From Phycisphaerales bacterium (lineage in GTDB: Bacteria; Planctomycetota; Phycisphaerae; Phycisphaerales; UBA1924): a DNA stretch of 64,000 nt. How positions within the stretch are numbered: the first letter of the stretch is position 1; the number at the start of each line of letters is the position of its first letter. Below are positions 1 to 8,326 of the stretch, one piece after another. Made by a program: the position numbers and the translations under genes. Under the pieces are notes generated by a model. The model was not told where the DNA came from. It saw only the letters and a program-made list of their open reading frames with translations, and did not search any database. The stretch is taken from contig JAJDDF010000011.1 in NCBI GenBank assembly GCA_029260455.1, forward strand, positions 439,130 through 503,129. Direction: 5' to 3'.

Positions 1-1750
1 CAGCCTGTTGCACACGCGGGTCATTGGCGCCTTGGATCACCATCATCGGGCGCACGATATTCTCGGCATGGAACAACGGGCTGATGCGCTTCAGGCGTTC
101 CAGTTCTTCTGGAATATTCGGATCACCAAGCTCAGCGTAGAGCGATTCGCGGAAGTCTTCCCACCACGGCGGGATTTCTTCAAGTGTGCGCACCCAGTTG
201 GTCACGCCAAATATGTTGACGCCCACGTCGAATGCTTCGGGCTGGAAGGTGAGCGCTGCGGCGACCATAAAGCCGCCGTAACTGCCGCCGAGGATGCCGA
301 TGCTATTGCTATCAACCCATGGCAGACTTTCTAAATACTTACGTCCGTGAACGCAATCCATCAGGTCATCTTCGCCGTGTTTGAGATCATCAGCGTGAAA
401 GAACGTTTTGCCATAGCCGGATGAGCCGCGGTTGTTGATGCCAAGCACTGCGTACCCGTGGTTGACATAGAACTGCACGCGGGCGCTGTAGCCAAGTCGG
501 GTTTGTCCGCCGGGACCGCCATGCACATAGACAAGCGCGGGCGCCGGGTTGGTTGCCGAAGCGCCCTTGGGCTTCCAGAGCAGGCACGGAATATCAAGAC
601 CATCAAAGCTCTTGAAGCGGATGACTTCGGCATCGACAAGGTGCTCGGGATTGATCGAAGGATTCAGTGCGTTGGTCAACCGATTGTACTTGTTGGTTGC
701 GAGGTCCATGACATACAAGTTGGATGGTGAGCGATCACCATTGACATAGAACGCCATCTTGGAACCGTTGCGTGAGAAGCGAATGCCGCGAATGTCGCCC
801 GCGGGCATCTCGGGCAGTTCGATTTTCCGGTTGGCGCGCGTGTTCATGATCGTGACTTCAGTGCGCGCATCAGCATTGATGCCATGCACACGGTACCGCC
901 CATCCCATGAGAAGCTGACGTACTGCACATCCCACGGCGCTTGGATAACAAGTTCCTTCTTGCCGGTGCCAAGGTCATAGGTCCATGTGCGATTGAATTC
1001 AGCATCTTTGTTACTTGAAAAATACAGGATATTGTCAGTCGGATCAAAGGTTTCGATCGAGTGCGAGATGTTGCCCTCGTGGCGTGTAATCAGGGCCGGT
1101 CCCGCGTTTGCATTGGTCGTGTCAAACAGATAGATGTCATCGTCGGCGTTGTTGCGCGTTTTGGAAAGCGCAACCCATCGTCCATCGCGACTCACATCCG
1201 CAGGCGTAAACCCGCCCGGGTTTTCAAAGATCATCTGGCGTGCATAGCTCGTTGCGTTGTACTCATACAGATCAAAGAACTGCGAATCGCGCTCATTGCT
1301 CGCCACCCAGAAGGTGTTGTCATCAGCACCCCAACCGGCGAACTGCGCTTTTAGATTTTCACCCGGTGTGAGATCCTTCACGGTGCCATCGAGCTCACGC
1401 ACGTACAAGTGGTTCAGTTCGTTGCCGCCTTCATCAGCAGAATAAAGAAACCGATCGTCCATCGGGAAATACCCCACCGCGAAGGTTGCATTGCCCTGCG
1501 ATGTGGTCAGTGCAGTGCGCTCTTCCGTAGCGATTGAGACTTCATAGCAATTAAAGACACCGGTCTCATCGGAAGAGATCAGCAATTTGGTTTCGTCGGT
1601 GTTGAACGATGCGCCGAAAAAAGTGGTTGTCTCGAAGAATGTGCGCGCGTCGTATCGCGGTGCAGCTTCCTGTTCCGCGAGGGCGATGCTGCTCGTGGTC
1701 GCGAGGAGGGCAGCTGTTGCAATTGCCGGGGTGATCCACGCCTTTGTCAT
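1..1750 (-). CDS. S9 family prolyl oligopeptidase-like peptidase (C-terminus cut by window edge)
   Basis: Exported serine peptidase of the prolyl oligopeptidase/acylaminoacyl peptidase type, expected to trim peptides in the periplasm. The reading frame is open from the ATG at 1750 to base 1, giving 583 codons. The start follows AAGGAG by eight bases. Residues 1-25 form a signal peptide ending SSIALA. Residues of about 30-370 are a WD40/PD40-like propeller with repeats such as DGRWVAL, and the rest is an alpha/beta-hydrolase domain. The oxyanion region VYVHGGPGG and the nucleophile elbow GGSYGGFM (Ser490) are visible. The catalytic Asp begins in the motif VIQGANDPRV near the edge; the His lies outside the window. 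The substrate is unknown. Confidence 0.9.
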   Translation of the reverse strand, partial: MTKAWITPAIATAALLATTSSIALAEQEAAPRYDARTFFETTTFFGASFNTDETKLLISSDETGVFNCYEVSIATEERTALTTSQGNATFAVGYFPMDDRFLYSADEGGNELNHLYVRELDGTVKDLTPGENLKAQFAGWGADDNTFWVASNERDSQFFDLYEYNATSYARQMIFENPGGFTPADVSRDGRWVALSKTRNNADDDIYLFDTTNANAGPALITRHEGNISHSIETFDPTDNILYFSSNKDAEFNRTWTYDLGTGKKELVIQAPWDVQYVSFSWDGRYRVHGINADARTEVTIMNTRANRKIELPEMPAGDIRGIRFSRNGSKMAFYVNGDRSPSNLYVMDLATNKYNRLTNALNPSINPEHLVDAEVIRFKSFDGLDIPCLLWKPKGASATNPAPALVYVHGGPGGQTRLGYSARVQFYVNHGYAVLGINNRGSSGYGKTFFHADDLKHGEDDLMDCVHGRKYLESLPWVDSNSIGILGGSYGGFMVAAALTFQPEAFDVGVNIFGVTNWVRTLEEIPPWWEDFRESLYAELGDPNIPEELERLKRISPLFHAENIVRPMMVIQGANDPRVQQA

Positions 1751-1837
1751 ATCAATTTCTCCTTTGGAAGGTGTGCATTTTTTCAACATCACCTTCAGTT
1801 GATTCTGTTGCCAATGAATCGTTTGAATAAGTGCAAG

Positions 1838-3331
1838 TCAGCTTTCGCCCTGAGCCTTTGCGAAGGCCGCTTGCCCATCAATTTCAATAAGTTTTTCCAT
1901 ATGCATCCACCGAAAGCCTGCACCACACAGTAGGTTGATCAGATCACAAATATGTTCATCTGTCACTTCACTGCCGCGAGGGTCAGCAAAGAAGCGGCAG
2001 CCGTAATGATCCACACCATCGAATGCCGCCACCGCAGTCGGCCAGACCTGCACGCCGCGATTCGAGATGTTCTTGAGCTTCAGTGCTGCACCAGTGGTCA
2101 CCTTTTCGATTGCTGTACCAAATTCCATGGGCAACATGCCCGATTCGATAAAGATGTCAACGCCGATGTCGCGACGTTTGGGTGCCTTGACCAGATCAGG
2201 TGCAGTCGAGACCTTCGGCATTTCAATCGGCGAGTATCCGCGATCAATAAGCTTCGCGCTCTTCCGCCCAAGATTCGCAATGAGTGTTTCAGTGAACTTC
2301 TTCGTGCCAACTGCTGGTCGACCGGCTGCAATATCGCCCGTGAAGATGCTCGCTTCAAGTGTGACATACAGCGCATGTTCGATCGTGTCAGCGGTCTTGA
2401 AATCCTTGAAGTGTCGTAACATCATGACCGCCGCAAGCAGCAGGGCGGTGGGATTGGCCTTGTCCTGCCCGGCGATATCCGGGGCGGTGCCATGCACGGC
2501 CTCGAACATGATCGCATCATCACCGATGTTCATAGAGGGTGCGATTCCAAGCCCGCCGACAAGGCCGCTCGTCAGATCGCTCACGATGTCGCCATTCATA
2601 TTCGTCGAGACGATGACATCAAACTGCTCAGGATTCATCACGAGCTGATGGCAGCAGTTATCGATGATGATGTGTTCGCTCTCGAACTCAGGATACTCCG
2701 GCGCGACGGTTTCAAAGACGCGCTTCAGGTACCCCTCAGTAAGTTTCATGATGTTGGCTTTGGTCGCGCAGTGCACCTTTTTACGTCCTTGCGCTTTCGA
2801 CAATTCAAAGGCCAGGCGAATGATCTTCTCGCAGCCTTTGTGCGAAATCAGTTTCAGGCACTGCGCGACGCCCGGCGTCTGCATGTGCTCAATGCCCGCG
2901 TACACATCTTCAACATTTTCGCGCACGACGATCAGATCGATCCCGCGCCCCGCAAATGGACCAATCACATTGGGCAGTTCCTTGCAGGGGCGGATGTTGC
3001 CGTACATCTCAAAGAGTTTGCGCAGGGTGACGTTCGCGCTCTTGCCGCCGTCACCCACCGGCGTGGCAAGTGGCCCCTTCAGCGCGACGCGCGTGCGGGC
3101 AAGTGATTCAAGAGTGTCGGGCATGACCCCCGTGTCGTAGCCCGCATCGAAGGCCTCTTTGCCAGCGATTCGATCTTCCCAGTCAACCGATGCACCGGCT
3201 GCCGCGAGAATCTCTTTGGTCGCCCACGCGACATCAGGGCCGATGCCATCGCCAGCGATCATGGTGACTGTGTGCTTTGCCCCTGAGGCCTGTGTCGCCC
3301 CGCCGATCGTGCCTGTTGCTGTTGCGCTCAT
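1838..3331 (-). CDS. icd: NADP-dependent isocitrate dehydrogenase
   Basis: TCA-cycle enzyme that oxidatively decarboxylates isocitrate to 2-oxoglutarate in the cytosol. The 497-residue protein has the isocitrate/isopropylmalate dehydrogenase fold: N-terminal MIAGDGIGPDV, substrate-binding RENVEDVYAGIEH, and the signature MNGDIVSDLTSGLVGGLGIAP near residues 245-265. The length and the extra C-terminal domain of about 140 residues (from PKRRDIGVDIFIESG) match the long Thermus-type enzyme rather than the roughly 415-residue E. coli type. NADP preference is inferred from that subfamily, not read from specific residues. It lies 87 bases downstream of the S9 peptidase start on the same strand. The Shine-Dalgarno sequence is weak. 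Confidence 0.9.
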   Translation of the reverse strand: MSATATGTIGGATQASGAKHTVTMIAGDGIGPDVAWATKEILAAAGASVDWEDRIAGKEAFDAGYDTGVMPDTLESLARTRVALKGPLATPVGDGGKSANVTLRKLFEMYGNIRPCKELPNVIGPFAGRGIDLIVVRENVEDVYAGIEHMQTPGVAQCLKLISHKGCEKIIRLAFELSKAQGRKKVHCATKANIMKLTEGYLKRVFETVAPEYPEFESEHIIIDNCCHQLVMNPEQFDVIVSTNMNGDIVSDLTSGLVGGLGIAPSMNIGDDAIMFEAVHGTAPDIAGQDKANPTALLLAAVMMLRHFKDFKTADTIEHALYVTLEASIFTGDIAAGRPAVGTKKFTETLIANLGRKSAKLIDRGYSPIEMPKVSTAPDLVKAPKRRDIGVDIFIESGMLPMEFGTAIEKVTTGAALKLKNISNRGVQVWPTAVAAFDGVDHYGCRFFADPRGSEVTDEHICDLINLLCGAGFRWMHMEKLIEIDGQAAFAKAQGES

Positions 3332-3636
3332 GGTGGCATTGTACCGGGCTGGGGATTCTTATCCCCCCTTCTCACCGAAAGACGGACAAAGGGAGAGGGG
3401 TTCTTGTCCCGGTGGGGTGGGCGTCCCGCCCGCCTTCTTCTTTACCAGCCCCGCCCGCCAGCAAGGGGGTTTCTTCTCTCCCTCTCCCCTTTGGGAGAGG
3501 GGCTTCTTTTCTGGCTAGCCACGCGCGCGAGCAAGGGGGTTCTTTCCTTCCAGTCTCAACTCAATCCTTGTATTTCTCCGCTCATGCCGTATAACAGACC
3601 TGCCCGGCTTGATTTCCCCGGGCGCAGGAGAACCCC
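3332..3636. other. Repeat-rich intergenic region without a gene
   Basis: This gap separates the divergent icd and beta-helix genes and must hold both promoters. It is built mainly of dispersed short repeats. GGTGGGGTGGGCGTCCCGCC begins at 3411, two copies of GAGCAAGGGGGTTTCTT-like sequence lie near 3470 and 3529, and a CCTCTCCC/GGGAGAGG hairpin is at 3481-3500. No convincing ORF is seen. Confidence 0.6.
3411..3500. repeat. Dispersed palindromic repeats: GGGCGTCCCGCCC motif and CTCTCCC hairpin
   Basis: 3411-3434 carries the GGTGGGCGTCCCGCCCGCC element, which recurs in the other orientation near 5442 and 25968. 3481-3488 and 3493-3500 form a perfect 8-bp stem (CCTCTCCC/GGGAGAGG, loop CTTT). 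Related stems occur at 11433-11453 and 30510-30546. Confidence 0.7.
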
Positions 3637-5301
3637 ATGCATCGTTTTGTTGCCGCGTGCCTGAGCGTCATTCTTGGGTGTTGCGCCACCACTCACGCCG
3701 CCATCATCAATGTTCCCGCCGATCACGCGACCATTCAGGGTGCCATCACTGCTTCAGTCAATGGCGATGAGATTATCGTCGCGCCCGGCACCTACAACGA
3801 AACGATCAACCTCATGGGCAAGGCAATCACCCTGCGCAGTATCGATCCCAACGATCCCGCTGTCGTCGCTGCGACCATCATCGATGCGCTCGGCGCCGGC
3901 ACTGTTGTCACCTGTAACTCAGGCGAAGGCTTGGACACGGTGATTTCGGGCTTGGCGATCACCGGTGGAAGCGCGATCAATGGCGGTGGGATGTATAACG
4001 AGAGTTGCAGCCCGACGGTGATGAATTGCGATTTCACCGGGAATTCGGCCGAACCTTTCGGCAAGGGCGGTGGAATGCACAACCAAAACAATAGCAGCCC
4101 AATCGTGGTCGACTGCACCTTCACCACGAACTCGGCGCGCTTCGGCGGCGGGATGTTCAACGACAATAACAGCAACCCGAATATGACCAATTGCACTTTC
4201 ACAGGGAATGCCGCCAGCAGCAACGGCGGCGGGATAACCAACGCCAACACCAGCAGCCCGGCCGTGAGCGACTGCACTTTCTCTGGAAACTCGGCGGGCG
4301 ACAACGGCGGCGGGATAGCCAACGCCAACACCAGCAGCCCGGCCGTGAGCGACTGCACTTTCTCTGGAAACTTGGCGGGCGACCACGGCGGCGGGATGCT
4401 CAACTTGGACAACAGCAGCCCAGCAGTAACCGATTGCGCCTTCACAGGGAATGTTGCCAGCATAAGCGGGGGCGGGATGTCCAACTTCGTGAACAGTACC
4501 CCAACCGTAGCAAACTGCATCTTCACGGAGAACCAGGCGACCTTCGGCGGTGGGATGAAAAACGACAGCAACAGCAGCCCGACAGTCACCAACTGCACCT
4601 TCACCGGGAATTCGGCGGGCAACGGCGGCGGCGGGATGTTCAACAGCAGCAACTGCAGCCCCACAGTTTCTAACTGTACCTTCACGGGAAACACGGCAGA
4701 TATCAACGGCGGTGGGATGTTCAACAGTAATTTCAGCAACCCGATCGTGACCAACTGCATTTTGTCAGGCAGTATGCCAAACGAGGTCTTCAACAACGGG
4801 GCGAGTTCTGTCCCTGTCGTCACCTACACCAACATCCAGGGCGGCTACCCCGGCCTCGGCAACATCAATGTCGATCCTATGTTTGTTGATGCCGACGGCG
4901 CGGACAACATTGTCGGCACCATCGACGACGACTTGCGCCTCATGCCTGGTTCGCCCTGCATTGATGCGGGTGATTCAACCGCTGTACCGATAAACGTCAC
5001 GACCGATCTAGATGGCAACGAGCGTTTCGTGAATGCGGTGAACTATGCAGATACTGGTGTGCCGGATGGCACTGGGCGCATTGTGGACATGGGTGCATAT
5101 GAAGCAGATGCGCTGATTCCCGCGCCATGTCCAGGCGATGCCAATGGCGATGGTGTTGTCAACCTCGACGACCTGCAAGTCCTACTCTTCAATTTTGGTG
5201 TGGCTGTTGCGCCATTCACCAATGGTGATGCCAACGGCGACGGCGTGGTCAATCTGGATGACTTGCAGTTGTTGTTGTTCAACTTTGGCACGAGTTGCTG
5301 A
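3637..5301 (+). CDS. Secreted right-handed beta-helix repeat protein with C-terminal dockerin-like repeats
   Basis: Exported, probably cell-surface or extracellular protein of 554 residues; function unknown. Residues 1-21 are a signal peptide (cleavage likely after THAA). The opening IINVPADHATIQGAI is typical of parallel beta-helix proteins. Residues of about 110-390 hold roughly ten repeats of 25-27 residues of the form SSPxVxxCTFxGNSAxxxGGGMxN, resembling polymorphic-outer-membrane-protein and choice-of-anchor Q repeats. Near residues 400-470 is a typical closing segment with SPCIDAGD. The C-terminus holds two Ca-binding loops, DANGDGVVNLDDL, each followed by LLFNFG, as in planctomycete dockerin-like tails. 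Two neighbouring units are almost identical at DNA level. It may be an adhesin or a polysaccharide-acting protein, but no catalytic site is evident. Confidence 0.85.
   Translation: MHRFVAACLSVILGCCATTHAAIINVPADHATIQGAITASVNGDEIIVAPGTYNETINLMGKAITLRSIDPNDPAVVAATIIDALGAGTVVTCNSGEGLDTVISGLAITGGSAINGGGMYNESCSPTVMNCDFTGNSAEPFGKGGGMHNQNNSSPIVVDCTFTTNSARFGGGMFNDNNSNPNMTNCTFTGNAASSNGGGITNANTSSPAVSDCTFSGNSAGDNGGGIANANTSSPAVSDCTFSGNLAGDHGGGMLNLDNSSPAVTDCAFTGNVASISGGGMSNFVNSTPTVANCIFTENQATFGGGMKNDSNSSPTVTNCTFTGNSAGNGGGGMFNSSNCSPTVSNCTFTGNTADINGGGMFNSNFSNPIVTNCILSGSMPNEVFNNGASSVPVVTYTNIQGGYPGLGNINVDPMFVDADGADNIVGTIDDDLRLMPGSPCIDAGDSTAVPINVTTDLDGNERFVNAVNYADTGVPDGTGRIVDMGAYEADALIPAPCPGDANGDGVVNLDDLQVLLFNFGVAVAPFTNGDANGDGVVNLDDLQLLLFNFGTSC
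4221..4382 (+). repeat. Recent 81-bp tandem duplication inside the beta-helix gene
   Basis: Bases 4221-4301 and 4302-4382 differ at only a few positions and encode two nearly identical 27-residue units (TSSPAVSDCTFSGN...). The neighbouring units are much more diverged at DNA level, so this copy is young. Confidence 0.85.
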
Positions 5302-5309
5302 GGGAATCA

Positions 5310-5590
5310 TTCTGGGTGCCGTGGTTGCCTTGGGCAACCACGTGGGACTGGGCATCATGGTCACTCGAGGTGACCATGGCACGCGGCGTTTCCAAAACAC
5401 ATGACCTTCGTTTTACTCAGACCATGGCACCCAGAAAAGAAGGCGGGCGAGACGCCCACCCCACCAAGAGAACAACCCCCGCGTTGCGCTTGGGGCTAGC
5501 GCGGCAGTCCTTCTCTCCAACCTATTGCCCATTCCCCATTGACTTCTTCTCTCCGACCTCTGCGCCTCTGCGGTGAATCTTCTTCTTCAC
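5310..5590. repeat. Cluster of dispersed repeats between convergent genes
   Basis: The gap holds TTCTGGGTGCC (5310-5320) and its reverse complement in CCATGGCACCCAGAAA (5422-5437). It also holds a CATGGTCAC/GTGACCATG stem (5356-5378), the GGCGGGCGAGACGCCCACC element (from 5442), CCCCGCGTTGCGCTTGGGGC (about 5476-5496) and a CTCTGCGCCTCTGCGGTGAA element (from 5557). Each type recurs elsewhere in the window. No gene is seen here. Confidence 0.65.
5320..5342. terminator. Strong hairpin after the beta-helix gene
   Basis: CGTGGTTGCC and GGCAACCACG pair perfectly (10 bp) around a TTG loop, 18 bases past the stop codon of the beta-helix gene. There is no U-tract, so factor-independent termination is uncertain. 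It could instead be a repeat or a 3'-end stabiliser. Confidence 0.45.
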
Positions 5591-6427
5591 CTACCGCTTC
5601 ACAGCGATGATCTCAAGCTGTGGCGGCGTAAAGAAAAACGCCCCCGGCTTCTCGCCGAGTTCGCGCCATTCGGTTAGCACCAGATCGTGCTCAGCGTTGG
5701 TCATGAAACCAGTCTCGACAAGTCTTGGCAGGAAACTTGCGAAGTAACTTGTCGGCCATTGCCACAGCGGATCGCCAGGCCGCCCGACCCGTTGCAAGGG
5801 ACGGATCTCCATCACTTCAAGCCCGGCTTCATCCATCCATGTCGGGAGCATCTGCCCGACATCACTGTTGGCATTGTGCGATTTGTATGACGCAAGAATG
5901 CATTTGCGCAGAACGTCGATGCCGCCATTGGTTGGCGCCCAGAGCAGGTTTCGCCAAGAGAGATAATCCTGCACCGCGAACACGCCGCCTTCTTTGAGAG
6001 CGCTGGCCACGCCGCGAACCACGGCCTGCGGATCGGGCGTGAAGTGCAACACCCAGCGCGCATACGCACCATCTGCACTGTCGGCGGGCAGATCGAGTTG
6101 TTGCACATCCTGCTTGAACGTTTCGATCGGTGCGCATCCCGGTTCTGCGGTGCTTTTGTCGATGTGATCAAGGAAGCGTTGCGATTCATCGATTGCGATC
6201 ACGCGCCCAGCAGGACCGAGCAACCGCGCGAGGTCGCGCGAACCTAGCCCGGGGCCGCATCCAATGTCGATGATCGTGTCGCCCGGCCCAAATCCTGCAC
6301 GGGTCCAGTGACTCGACGCAGCATCACCCCATATGGCATGTTGCAGCGACAAGCGCGCGTGCTCCTGTTCATCGGTGCCGAGGACGTACTCACGATCGTT
6401 TGCAGTTGGCATGGTGATGGTGCTCAT
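5591..6427 (-). CDS. Class I SAM-dependent methyltransferase
   Basis: Cytosolic methyltransferase of 278 residues with a Rossmann-type SAM fold. The SAM-binding motif I is DTIIDIGCGPGLGS near residues 50-63, followed by the acidic loop VIAIDES and, later, the motif IV region DGAYARWVLHF. Its shape resembles the UbiE/small-molecule methyltransferases, but the substrate cannot be read from the sequence. It is convergent with the beta-helix gene and lies 64 bases downstream of the thioredoxin-like gene on the same strand. Confidence 0.8.
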   Translation of the reverse strand: MSTITMPTANDREYVLGTDEQEHARLSLQHAIWGDAASSHWTRAGFGPGDTIIDIGCGPGLGSRDLARLLGPAGRVIAIDESQRFLDHIDKSTAEPGCAPIETFKQDVQQLDLPADSADGAYARWVLHFTPDPQAVVRGVASALKEGGVFAVQDYLSWRNLLWAPTNGGIDVLRKCILASYKSHNANSDVGQMLPTWMDEAGLEVMEIRPLQRVGRPGDPLWQWPTSYFASFLPRLVETGFMTNAEHDLVLTEWRELGEKPGAFFFTPPQLEIIAVKR

Positions 6428-6491
6428 AGGAGCTATGGTAGTGTTGAACCCTTGGTGTCCGCCACCGAAAGCCCGGCGCGGAAATGAATCT

Positions 6492-7085
6492 CTAGTCGCC
6501 GTGCTTTTCGCGAAGCCGCGTGCTGAGGCGCAAAATCAATTGCGCCCGTTCAACTTCATCAAGCCATTCCTGCAGGGTTGCGCGAAGTTCATCTTCAGCA
6601 AGCGGCGCACCTGGTATTGGACACGATGCACCGAGGTGACGGGCCGCCATTGCCCGATAGCGCGACAATGTGCGGTCGCCAAAGATCGTTACCAATTCAT
6701 AATCCTCTGCCAGAAATAGCGCCACCGGCACGCGCAAGCCCTGATTGATTTGCAATTGCTCAGCGAGATCCATGTGTTCTTCACGATCAAGCAGGCGAAA
6801 ATCAATCTTGTCTGGGTTTCCTTGCGCAATGCGCTGCAGGAAAGGAACTTGTTGCACGCAGTCGCCGCACCACACGCCGGAGACTACAAGGATGTGCATC
6901 TTGCGCGTGAACCCCGCGAGTAGCGCGTGTTGCTCAGCGGACAAGTCGGCGCGGTCATGCATCTCTTGCCACGCGCTGCGCTGTGTGTCAGTGCCCTTGG
7001 CAACATAGGGGTCATAGGCTAGGGCGCTTGCAAACTTGCCTTGCAGATAGTCCGAACTCAAGCGGGCGACATGCGTTGTGGTCAT
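6492..7085 (-). CDS. Thioredoxin-family protein with a CGDC motif
   Basis: Thioredoxin-fold protein of 197 residues, probably a cytosolic thiol oxidoreductase or disulfide chaperone. The active-site-like motif is VSGVWCGDCVQQVPFLQRIA, a WCxxC arrangement with Gly-Asp between the cysteines. The rest of the fold is visible (DKIDFRLLDRE, RVPVALFLAEDYELV). The start was set at 7085 rather than the upstream ATG at 7127 because AAAGGAG sits about nine bases before it, whereas the longer form adds a Cys-containing 14-residue leader with no ribosome site. Similar proteins are often annotated as thioredoxin-like of unknown function. Confidence 0.75.
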   Translation of the reverse strand: MTTTHVARLSSDYLQGKFASALAYDPYVAKGTDTQRSAWQEMHDRADLSAEQHALLAGFTRKMHILVVSGVWCGDCVQQVPFLQRIAQGNPDKIDFRLLDREEHMDLAEQLQINQGLRVPVALFLAEDYELVTIFGDRTLSRYRAMAARHLGASCPIPGAPLAEDELRATLQEWLDEVERAQLILRLSTRLREKHGD

Positions 7086-7151
7086 CAATGGGCACTCCTT
7101 TGTATTGCAGGCATTCACCATAGGCACAGTGCAGGCCCTTGGCCATCAGAT

Positions 7152-8291
7152 TTACCAGCGATCATCATCATCCGCCGGGCTGTTGACCCAGACTTCTGAT
7201 GGTGAGCCATTGACGGTTGCCCCATTCTGGATCGCATCCTTGGCAAACCCGAGAAACATGTGCGGGAAGGGGAGCGTCGGCTCACTGAGTTCATCGAGCG
7301 ATGCCATGTCTTGAGCACTGAGTGAGACCTCAAGAGAAGCAAGGTTGGCTTCGAGTTGCGCTGGCGTGCGCGCCCCGATGATCGTCGATGCCACTCCCGC
7401 GCGCCGGCGCACCCATGCGAGGGCGACATGCGCAGGTGTTGCTTGTCCCTGTTGTGTGGTGTGGCGAGCGGCGATTGCTGTCAATTCATCGATGATGCGA
7501 TAGGTCATATCATTCAGGTGTTTCGAGTCCGCCTTATAGCGCACACCATCGGGAGTACTCGAGCGCGTGTACTTCCCGGTGAGGATGCCGCCCTTGAGTG
7601 GCGACCATGGCGTCACCCCCATGCCAAGCTCCTGCGCCATCGCGATCAGGTCCGCTTCGACTGTGCGCTCAAGAAGTGAATATTCAATTTGTAGCGCAAT
7701 CAATGGCGACCACGCCCGGAATTGCGCAATCATCTGCGCCTGTGCGCACACCCAAGCCGGCGTATCAGAAAAACCGATGTAGCGCACCTTGCCCGAGCGC
7801 ACTAGATCATCCAGCGTGCGCATCGTCTCTTCAATGGGCGTCCATTTGTCCCAGAAATGCATCCAGAGCAGGTCGATGTAATCGGTCTTGAGCCTGCGCA
7901 GGGATTGATCAACACTGTCGATGATGGCTTTGCGATGCCCGCCGCCGCCGTTCGGGTCGTTGCGAAAGAGATTGCTCATCCACTTCGTCGCCAGCACGAT
8001 GCGGTCACGTTTGCTTGGAACGCCCGTCAGGTGTGACCCGAGAATCGCCTCGGAATGCCCTTTGTTGTAGCCATTTGCTGTGTCGATGAAGTTGCCGCCC
8101 AGTTCGAGATAGCGGTCAATGACCTTCACGCTTGTTGCTTCATCAACGCCAATCCCCCATTCGGTGCCAAAGGTCATCGCGCCGAGGCACAAGGGGCTTA
8201 CGCGCAGGCCGCTGCGCCCGAGCGTGACATGCTCGCGCAGTTGGGGAATATCATTGAGGGCGGTCGATGGCTTGGTTTGAACCTGTGTCAT
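7152..8291 (-). CDS. Aldo/keto reductase
   Basis: NAD(P)H-dependent oxidoreductase of the aldo/keto reductase superfamily, a TIM barrel of 379 residues. The catalytic tetrad is intact: Asp70 and Tyr75 in FIDTANGYNKG, Lys103 in LATKWM and His145 in LLWMHFWDK. The C-terminal cofactor-binding segment STIIGARTPAQLEANL is present. It resembles YajO/YghZ-type reductases of broad substrate range. The physiological substrate is not deducible. It is 66 bases upstream of the thioredoxin-like gene on the same strand, so a shared transcript is possible. Confidence 0.88.
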   Translation of the reverse strand: MTQVQTKPSTALNDIPQLREHVTLGRSGLRVSPLCLGAMTFGTEWGIGVDEATSVKVIDRYLELGGNFIDTANGYNKGHSEAILGSHLTGVPSKRDRIVLATKWMSNLFRNDPNGGGGHRKAIIDSVDQSLRRLKTDYIDLLWMHFWDKWTPIEETMRTLDDLVRSGKVRYIGFSDTPAWVCAQAQMIAQFRAWSPLIALQIEYSLLERTVEADLIAMAQELGMGVTPWSPLKGGILTGKYTRSSTPDGVRYKADSKHLNDMTYRIIDELTAIAARHTTQQGQATPAHVALAWVRRRAGVASTIIGARTPAQLEANLASLEVSLSAQDMASLDELSEPTLPFPHMFLGFAKDAIQNGATVNGSPSEVWVNSPADDDDRW

Positions 8292-8326
8292 GGGGATTCC
8301 TTGGGAAGTGTATGTGAGCAGTGTAG

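Noticed and set aside
3970-4770. Possible CRISPR-like array in the beta-helix gene
   Set aside because: The periodic units are about 78-81 bases, diverged and in frame, encoding protein repeats without spacers.
3792-4823. Long minus-strand ORF of 343 codons across the beta-helix gene
   Set aside because: It is an antisense reading of the regular repeat units; the plus-strand frame has the signal peptide, repeats and dockerin-like end.
5320-5378. Two strong hairpins as transposon ends
   Set aside because: No transposase, target duplication or matching end elsewhere; they fit the dispersed palindromic repeats or 3' end structures better.
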